Positions 55,968-64,000 of a stretch of 64,000 nt of DNA are shown here, in pieces. The notes below the pieces were generated by a model that searched no databases, was not told where the DNA came from, and worked only from the letters and a program-made list of their open reading frames with translations. The position numbers and the translations under genes were made by a program. Position 1 is the stretch's first letter; each line of letters begins with the position of its first letter. Source of the DNA: Dirofilaria immitis (Eukaryota > Nematoda > Chromadorea > Rhabditida > Onchocercidae); assembly GCA_024305405.1 (NCBI GenBank), contig JAKNDB010000068.1, positions 8,113,501 to 8,177,500 on the forward strand. The letters are read 5' to 3'.

Positions 55968-57289
55968 TCTTCAGTTTCAATTATTATTGCTTCGAACTGA
56001 GAATTTTCTCATTTATTACGTTTATTTTCTTTCTTTTTATTTTACTACTATTTATATTTCTTATATTTTTAGTTTCTTTTTTCTTTGAACAAATGAATTC
56101 AATTTCGTTATTGACTAATTAATTATGTTATCATATCAATCAGCATTATTTGCTTCATATCACAAGATTAAAACCAAAAAAATTTCGTGATAGCTGAAAA
56201 ATGTGGACACATTCCTTCTAATGCTATATTCTCAAATTCAAAATAGGTCGTTTTAGTCATCATTATATTCGGGTAATTTAATATTCGAAATATTGAAAAA
56301 AAAACGCAATATGAAATTGAAATGAGAGAAATACCAATTCTTCTCCATCTTTACGAAACTACTGATAGAATGTTTCATTTCTTAGCAAATATTACTAGAA
56401 TTATTCAAAGAAAATAAAAATTTAAAAAACTTTGGGCCAAAAATTTCAGAAGAAAAAAGTTTAATTTCTGGATTGGATGCAAAATAGAACGATAAATTTA
56501 CAAGTAAATAATTAAGGGATCGAATTTACTGTTTATATCGGAAAGAAAAAAAGGCGTATGCTTATAATTTCTTCATCGCTTGAAATGACACACAAATTCA
56601 AAAAAATAATCTTTTAAAAACGATTATTGTTGATGCAGACGAATATATATCAATAACTAATTAAAATGTCATCCGATTTCAAGTATTTTTTATTCATCTT
56701 GGCTAGAAAGGTGTCTTACTAGAATGATTCTTCGTCAAAAATAAGAATTAGTGAAATTAAAAAAAAAATTTTCTCAAACGAATGTTTTAACTACAAAGCT
56801 AGTTTCTCGAAATATTTCACCAAAAGTAAAGTTTATAATTAGCTCTAGATAGCTTTCTTTTTTTGTTTATTTAATGAATATATTATAACTGTTTGAAACG
56901 TGGGCCGCAGTATCACTAAAATTTGTAGGCCAACAACTGCATGGCAAACAAAACCATTACCGTTATTTGATGTCATAAAATTCTTCCACAGTTAAAGTGA
57001 GCGTTGTTGCATTTACTTCTTTCTCTTTTTTTTCTTTTCGATCGGTTATCACCATCCTTAACTAATTTTAAATAGGCCGTCACTAAATGAATCTAAATAG
57101 TTGTAATCTTTGCTACTAGTTGAAAAAATAATTTTTATTTGAACAATTTAATATTTCATTCTAATGCGACAAAAGGTTCAACGGGAAAATAACTTCTACA
57201 ATTTATTATTATTTAAACATCATTAATGTAGTTATCATAATTTATTTCTAACATTATTTCAGAAATGTGGCGAAAACATATCTTTGTCT

Positions 57290-57800
57290 CCGCTTTTGCT
57301 CTGTATTTCAACGATTTCAGCAATAGTAGTTTTGGTATGACAAATTCCCTACTGGGTTGGAGGTGCTGCAACTAGTTCACTGATCGGGAATAGATTAATT
57401 GGAACTGCTCCGCAACTAATTTGGAATTTCTTGGCCCAGGTGAACTTGATGGCCTTGGTACGGAGGGATTATGTTTCGGTGGCTTGCAAGCAATTCAAAT
57501 CCCACCTCACAACACTATCAGTAGCGCAATATTCTCCTGCACACCGTGTGTGATTTGTACACCATAAAGTGCGTCAACAAGTATGTTTATTTTCGGAAAT
57601 TACTAAAAATTGAAGGGAGATTATTTTAACTGAAAAATATATTTATGTTTAATTCTACCAGAACTACTTTCACGTTGATACCTATGGCAAAACTCGCATT
57701 ACCTAGTAGCCAGTTTTGTTGCTGTTGTACATTTGTAACTGGATCTGTTTGCTGGGACTTTTAGCCAAAGGAATCACACCTACAAAATCTCACAAAGCGC
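57290..57800 (-). other. Compositionally distinct island, possible exons of an unidentified gene
   Basis: GC content rises here relative to the AT-rich flanks. On the - strand there are coding-like pieces: SQQTDPVTNVQQQQNWLLGN followed by a GTATCA donor near 57680-57745, then VDALYGVQITHGVQENIALL near 57510-57575, and KPPKHNPSVPRPSSSPGPRN near 57400-57480. They are in different frames, so indels or missing splice sites must be assumed. On the + strand an alternative frame is open for about 80 codons from 57342. No family recognised. A decayed gene is also possible. Confidence 0.3.
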
Positions 57801-57827
57801 TGTTTCAAATCTCGAAATCACTGGCTG

Positions 57828-57846
57828 TATATATATATATATATAT
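57828..57846. repeat. (TA)n microsatellite
   Basis: An uninterrupted run of about nine TA units directly left of the island above in - strand sense. No function visible. Confidence 0.9.
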
Positions 57847-58678
57847 CCTTTGATAATTTTATATTACTTTTTTATTATGTTTGATGATTCATAAATCAAA
57901 AGGTCTATAAAATATCTTCCAAATATCTATAACTTATTCCTTATATTGAAAAAGCGAAGCATGATAAACGTTGCAACTCATGCAGTATGCTCTGTAAGCA
58001 ATGTCGTGTTAATATTCTACAGAAAAATTTAGTGGAAAAAAATTAAATTATGGAAATTGGGATAGTTTTCGTCGTCTTCGATACTGCAACGTTAATACTA
58101 CATTTGCAAGCAATAAAATAAACAAAAACATTACGAGAAGAATTTCAATAGAAATTTGAAAAATTCGGAATACTTTTATGTTGTTTTCTTCTAGAATAAT
58201 ATTGCAGCCTTCATTTTTTCGGAACTACAATAATATTTTTTCTATTAATTAATGTGTAATTTTTTGTGGGAGAAGCAAGCTTATCGGTAAAATCTATATC
58301 GTAGCGAAGCATCGGAAAGTGAATAGGATCCAAAATTAAGGTAAACGTATTATTTCATTATCTGACTTATCTGAGTGATTAATTGATTGAAAGATAGCAA
58401 TAATGAAGTGGAAATAGTTTTATAAATATAATTACATAATGACCTCAGTTTTTTTTCAAAAATCACGCGATATGCACAACTGATATATTTAAGGAAAAAG
58501 ATGTCTTCTCAACACGTAAAAAACTTTTAGATAAGCATATTACAATATGTTTGTCAAATTGTTTTTAAATTCAGAAATTTGTAGTTTTGAATTGATTGCG
58601 CAACTAATTTAAGAAAATTTAACTTAAAACAATTTTATAAAGATTTTTCCTCCCCATGGAATTAATACATTCCATGGA

Positions 58679-59565
58679 TTAGGTCCAATTAAGCATCTTG
58701 CTATTACACGAATCTCTCAAAAACGATATATCCCTTTCCTTTTCTTCCAGCCAGATCCTGGACTGTACAATTAATCAGTTAAATAATTAAATAATTAGTA
58801 TTCATAGACTGAATGGAAAGGGCAAGAATTTACTCCTAGCTACAATTCTCACTGTGATAAAGTACACACCGATGGGACGTAAAGCACTCTTTGTTAATTG
58901 AACTCGATTCAGAAATTCCTTGTTGATAATCAATTTAATAGATTTATTCTTGGCTCCATAGTACTGATGTTGGAAATATAATTCTGCAGTTAGCACTGAT
59001 ATGGTAGCTGCACATATGATAATTGTTAGTGCTATTAAACAAAGATACACCTGAAATAATTTAAATCAAATTGTTAACAAAATAAAATAAAAAATAATTG
59101 TTGAAAAAAATATTTGTTCATAACAGTTTATTTAAATATTATTCCAACCATTAAACCATTAAACGAATACATTTCCTGTAAAAAATGATATCTATTGAAT
59201 TTCTCTTTAACGAATTCGAAGAAACTGAAAGTCATTTCTTTCCACTTTCCTCGCATTTGTGGAATTCATTTCTTAATGAAGAAATAAAAACAATGGTTTT
59301 ACGAGAATAAGCGCCAGTTGACTGACCCATTTCAAATAATAACGTAAATTTCGACGAAAGTCTGAAAAGAAATTTATCTAAATTTGATAAAAAATATTTC
59401 AGGCAAACGGCAAAAAAATTCACAAATATAAAATTAATGAACCTTTTTTCTTGTTTTCATCCAATTCCTTCATCATTCTTATGAATCTATAATTGGTCTT
59501 TTTGACGGAGAATGAATTTACCGCGATATTTTTGCTTTCATCATCATAAATCACAGTTCTATTTC
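58679..59565 (-). CDS. Unidentified single-pass membrane protein, 3' exons
   Basis: Four minus-strand exons join in perfect phase: 59443-59565 (NRTVIYDDESKNIAVNSFSV, KKTNYRFIRMMKELDENKKK), 59303-59361 (DFRRNLRYYLKWVSQLALIL), 58853-59050 (VYLCLIALTIIICAATISVL, then TAELYFQHQYYGAKNKSIKL, LIINKEFLNRVQLTKS) and 58679-58762 (SRIWLEEKERDISFLRDSCN ... MLNWT, stop). The second intron splits a hydrophobic stretch of about 25 residues that forms one membrane segment, with a basic Lys/Arg-rich region before it and about 90 residues after it. No frame break in these exons. The upstream exon (ending in phase 1) was not found; a frame at 60061-60303 (-) might contribute. Family not recognised; probably nematode-specific. 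Confidence 0.65.
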
Positions 59566-61744
59566 CTATAAAAAGCGATAAATGTGGTTAATTAAATTAT
59601 TTGACATAATTGCGGAAACGGCTGCAATGGGAATTAAAATTATCTAAATCGAAAAATGCATAATTCATATTGTATACTATCTAGATAAAATCCACACTTT
59701 CGCATGGATTTTCACCGAAGATTTCCAAACTGATATGTTATCGTATTCTACAGGTGATCACTAATTTTTTTCATTATCTTTGTCCTATTCTGCATCGGTT
59801 TACCAGAATGAGGAAAAAACAAAGGCTGCATAAAGCACAGAAGTTTCAAAGAAATCAGAAAATATCATTATTCTATCGCTATTGTATTGGTCGAATTTCT
59901 CGACAAATTTTCAAATGATACTATCGATAATTATGATGAAGTGATAACCTAATTTAGCTTGCAGAGTGATTTCAATATTCGATTGGCAGTCTAGCTGTAA
60001 CTGAATATTTTTTCTTCTTAATAAAAATAAAATGGTTTAAACATGCACGATGGATTAGTTCTATAGACGAAGCCTACAAATTAAACAGCTTAGCATATTG
60101 AAATAGAAGCAAGCATAAATTTTTGTTATTTTCTCTTGGATCTTAATCATCACATTTATCATTGGTCTTCTTGTTTTGCGAAGCACTTCTTGTATGAAAT
60201 AAGAAAAACTAAACGAACATTGACTGAGAATCCTGATAATGCATCGCTCATTGGATAGCTCAGCCACAACTAATTTTTTTCGAAACTGGTCGCGAGTATA
60301 CAATAAAGGTCTTAAAATTTATGTGTCAATTATATTCAATTGATACACGTAATCAACGATACTGGCCGTACAAGCCCTTTGAAAAGCGAGAAAATCTTAC
60401 TTGCCACACTTCTGTAGATATGATTTAGAAGTGAAGTTGTACTTCAATAGCACAACATGGGCTTCATAGTCTCTATTTGATTGTTCTTCATATTGTGATT
60501 TGCCAATTGTTTGACTCATCACTATTGTATAAAATATGAATATTCTCTGCAAACTATTAGTTTCTCAACCAAAATGTAGATTATATATTGCCATTTGTCA
60601 GGAAGAGTGAAGAAAAAGATTTCGATAACACGCGATGCCTTCACTACATTGAAATAAATTACAAGCCTAATTATTTTGATGCATACTTTTTAGCCATAGG
60701 CAATTTCGCAAATAAGAAAATTTGGTTCAAAATCCGTAAGATAATAGAGATTCTGCAAGAAGAGGAAAATCAGCTGAATAGCCAAATTTGAAAGTTTAGA
60801 GAAAAATAATCGTTTGCACCGATTAATAATCTCCTTTCTAGACTTCATGTTTGAAGTTGTCTTGCACTAACAAAGTCGGAGAAAAATGATGATAGAGAAA
60901 TTATCATTCAAAAACGGCGATGACGAATAAATTGACATTTTAAATGACCACAGAAAACAAATTCGATAAGCATCACCGCATAAATCCTTTAGAAGCAACC
61001 GTTCATTTGTTTTAAAAACATAAATACTAATTTTTTCAAATTTCGCTATTTAATATTAGCATTATCTATGATATTTATTATCATTTGAACAAATGCAGCG
61101 ATTCATAGGTGACATAAAAGTAAGAGGCTTTCTAGTGCCATAACTGTTACATGAAGGGAAAGTTAATGAATTGAAGATAATATAGAGTCCATGCAATTAA
61201 TTTTCATTTTCAAATTTCGATTTCAAGCGCTGTAACTAATTATATTTCAGCGATAGAAATACTTATACGATTCAACTTGAATCATTCTTTAAGAAACGGT
61301 ATTCGATAGTAGATGATAGGTTATTAGTTGTTCCTAATAGTTCTATCATAAATAAGCAATACCTGATTTATCATTTTATTAATACTAGACTAACAATGGT
61401 GTAGATAATTCTTTGTAAAATAATGGTTCAAATAAATCGGCCTATTCCACAGATCCTAAACAAAACATCCTCTCAAAGTAGCCTGTCATCACTCGGTTTA
61501 TAGAGCTTCACAATTGTTGAGGTATCTTACACAGAGTGTGTTTAAAATGGGCGGAAGGTAAATGTTTTGAAAATTTCGTATGAATTTTGATACTCGACGA
61601 TGTGAAAATGTAATTGAATGGGGTGATCTTATTTTCTCTTTTTCCCTTGATCTCTTTATCATTATGTTTTCATTTCACTTCATTTGTTTTATATATTATT
61701 GCATTTGAGATATTAAGGAATAGTTTAGGATTTGGGAATAAAAG
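59566..61744. other. Divergent spacer before the primase gene
   Basis: Should contain the 5' exons of the membrane-protein gene (-) and the promoter of the primase gene (+). Open frames at 60061-60303 (-) and 60588-60791 (+, containing HYIEINYKPNYFDAYFLAIG) have no splice or homology support. A TAGTTTAG near 61720-61730 may be the acceptor preceding the primase ATG. Confidence 0.35.
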
Positions 61745-64000
61745 ATGACTGATTTCGATGGATCATTGTTTCAGCAAATTCTTCCAGAATATTACCGACG
61801 ACTTTTTCCATCCGAACTTCTCTGTAAATGGCTAACATATGGTAAAGGTTAGTAAACTATTCACTTATTCACTACCGAAAATATTTGTTTACTTAGATTT
61901 TAAGTCAGAAAAATTTCTTAGACTGTTTGCAAAGAAAGAAGTGGTATTGAATGTTAATCGGTGAATCTATAATTTTTCAGATTTACAAGCCTCATTTCAA
62001 ATGCGAGAGATAGCTTTTATTTTTGAAGATGATCGACACGTGCGGTATCGCAGTTTTGAAGACAGTACGGAGTTTGAGCGAGAGTTGTGCAAAGCAAACC
62101 CACAAAAGATCGATATTGGCGCAGTTTATAATTATAAAGTAGTTTGACATCTTTTTCTAAGAAATGAATCCATTTAGAATTTTGATGTTATAATGTGTTT
62201 GTCTTCCGCATTTCCAACTATAGGCAAATATAAATGCTGATACTACAAGACATATCAATTGAATAAATCCATTATTGTGGGACAAATAAAAAAGTTATTT
62301 TTCAGTTAAATTTCTCAATTAATGATAAAATATGCAATAATTTTTCAAACAATAGTAATTTTAGCCGAGAGACCATAAAAATTTGCCGATTTTCATCCAG
62401 TTGAACGTGAACTCATTTTCGATATTGATTTGACTGACTATAATGACATTCGGACATGTTGCTTGTAAGTCTTTTACTTAAAGATATAAGTCGTACAATT
62501 TGGAATAATATATTTCCATAACGGTACTAGCTGTTATGCAATATATACTGATATAAAATGCTAAGTTTGATTTCACGATATTTAAACTTCCCAATGCTTT
62601 TTCTTCTCGTGGATAAAAAATATGAAATAAATATTCATCGAAAGATTTATCATCAAGAAGTGGAATTTGCTTCGAATAGGTTAGTAAAATTAAGTTTTGA
62701 ACTTTCTATTTAAAATGTGGTAATTCTAGAGAAGCAAAAATATGTAAGAAATGTTGGAGGTGGATATCTATTGCAGTGGGTGTTTTGAATCATTTGTTGG
62801 AAAGTTAGTTTAATTTTCTAGTCTTAGATTTTTTTGAATGAATTTTCTTATTATGCGATAATATTTATTATGGATAGCTATTATATATATGTGAAGAGAG
62901 CATTAATTATTGCTAATTTCAAATCATAACTAGAAACTTTTACACTATATTATTAATGAATTATTGGAAGATATGAAAATATTATTTGTTTAAAATCATT
63001 CACTGTTCCATTCAAAAAAATATACATAAATGTATAGATTATTGAAACATATATATATATGATTTGAATTATACGATACAGCTACAGTAAAATCACTTCT
63101 TTTTTTCTTATGTTTGTGTAAGAAAATTGATCAGTATACGGTTTGCAAGAAAACTCAGATTCGAGCTTGCATCCAAAACTAAACGGTGTTTTCTCCTCTT
63201 TTTTTTCCACTACCTTGTCGTCTTTATTTTATTTATCATTTCATTCAAATCAGTGCCACTTCAATTTATGTCAGAAGTGAGATATTTTTCTCACTTTTGA
63301 CAATTTCGATATCAATTTTTATAAAAATATTTTTCAATACGATAATTATCTGCTTGCTTCTTTTATTTCTCATTCATTTCCCTTCATTTAATTAATTTGT
63401 TCTTGATTTACGCTTTATTTAAATAATATTATCTGTTTTCATATTTATCACTGTTGTTGAAGGACATTTCGGTTTCAAGCATTATTTATGGGTATTTTCT
63501 GGCCGTCGCGGTATTCATTGCTGGGTTGCCGATGCTGCTGCACGAAAACTTCAGAACGCTGGCCGAATAGCCGTTGTTGAGTATCTATCTCTGATCACTG
63601 TGAGTAATAATACATATGTAAGCTTGTCAAAAACAAATGTTTTTGTCCGAAAAAGAATCACTTGATAGCGTAGATACGCTCTGATTTTCTTCTTGGATTA
63701 ATTAGCACTATAAATTGTAGAGTGGGCAGAAAATTTCAAAAACAGCAACAAAACGTACATTTGTTCATCCCATGCTAGAACACGTATACAGCTATTTGGT
63801 ACAGAGGTTACTTTTATATAATTCTCATGACTTGTGGAATTTTCCTAGTTTTCTAAATTAAGCTGGAATTGTTATATTTTTAACCATTTCAGCCCAGACG
63901 TGAGCGAACTCATGTTAGAACAAGGCTGGATGAGCAACGATGGATTAATATCTTTATTAGATGATTGCATAAACGAAGAAGTTGAAAAGGAAATTAAAGA
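61745..64000 (+). CDS. pri-1: DNA primase small (catalytic) subunit, 3' end beyond window
   Basis: Catalytic subunit of the polymerase alpha-primase complex, which makes the RNA primer for replication in the nucleus. Exons seen: 61745-61847, 61981-62138, 62365-62464, 62730-62803, 63463-63599, 63721-63806, 63893 to the window end; about 220 of an expected 420 residues. Landmarks: [39 protein letters not shown], the catalytic-Asp motif [17 protein letters not shown], zinc-binding AKICKKCW, then [20 protein letters not shown] and [11 protein letters not shown]. The SGRRG(I/V)HCWV box is diagnostic of eukaryotic PriS. One break (run 62377-62381) is cured by one extra base and phases agree at every junction. 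The intron 62804-63462 is the longest seen. Confidence 0.96.

Larger units (their letters stand above)
54188..57289. other. Long intergenic region behind the K+ channel promoter
   Basis: About 3 kb of AT-rich sequence with no convincing exon. It holds a short (AT)n run near 54338-54350, a 30-bp tandem duplication, a TATTA run near 55500-55522 and a 39-bp perfect palindrome, listed separately. A CATGCTGAAA pair stands at 54848-54867. The 84-codon frame at 54934-55188 (-) was judged a chance frame. Confidence 0.5.

Noticed and set aside
55726..56122. Mirrored hydrophobic frames on both strands
   Set aside because: Explained by the palindrome at 55929-55967 and surrounding AT-rich sequence.
60588..60791. 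67-codon plus-strand frame upstream of primase
   Set aside because: Looks partly protein-like but has no splice context or recognised homology; kept only as a remark on the spacer.

Overview
The window looks like nuclear DNA of a nematode, most likely a filarial worm (Onchocercidae). It is AT-rich. Genes are split into many short exons with GT-AG introns, and the acceptors are mostly of the TTTCAG/TTTTAG type. Several start codons sit directly behind an unpaired acceptor, as expected for spliced-leader trans-splicing. Gene architecture is nematode-like: a DHS-28-type SDR-SCP2 fusion, a TWK two-pore K+ channel and a TTBK/CK1-like kinase. Two short pieces of DNA encode fragments of alpha-proteobacterial (Wolbachia-like) FtsY and threonyl-tRNA synthetase and sit among eukaryotic genes. 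The filarial assignment is an inference from these features; no database search was possible.

Layout, left to right. 1-360: tail of an unidentified membrane-protein gene (+). 566-3680: splicing factor ESS2/DGCR14 (+). 5497-11272: CDK12/13 kinase with RS and proline-rich regions (+). 12674-13388: unidentified gene (+). 14368-15603: unidentified gene (-), head-to-head with the mitochondrial pyruvate carrier MPC1 at 15806-16348 (+). 18277-18532: pure-purine GAA tract. 18798-25340: coronin (+), whose 2.4-kb first intron carries the ftsY fragment. 26526-29707: dyskerin (-). 30722-32062: Ran GTPase (+). 33351-33461: thrS fragment. 33771-33903: orphan exon (-). 34122-34972: small mitochondrial-type J protein (-). 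35899-38164: NIP45/Rad60-like protein with two SUMO-like domains (-), divergent from 38839-42778 DHS-28-like peroxisomal dehydrogenase (+). 43807-46344: proteasome subunit RPN12 (+). 47996-50497: TTBK/CK1-like kinase (+). 51447-54187: TWK K+ channel (-). 58679-59565: unidentified single-pass membrane protein (-). 61745-64000: DNA primase small subunit (+), running off the window.

The genes are mostly housekeeping: RNA processing (ESS2, CDK12, dyskerin), nuclear transport (Ran), proteolysis (RPN12), DNA replication (primase), mitochondrial and peroxisomal metabolism (MPC1, J protein, DHS-28) and actin (coronin). I see no sign that they form one pathway or an operon; intergenic gaps are usually 0.5-4 kb and strands alternate.

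A strong technical signal runs through the window. In at least ten recognisable genes the conserved reading frame breaks inside an exon, and about two dozen breaks are each repaired by adding one base to a homopolymer run. Splice phases then agree across nearly every reconstructed junction. This points to single-base deletions in an unpolished long-read assembly rather than to a cluster of pseudogenes. Exon coordinates below are those of the sequence as given.
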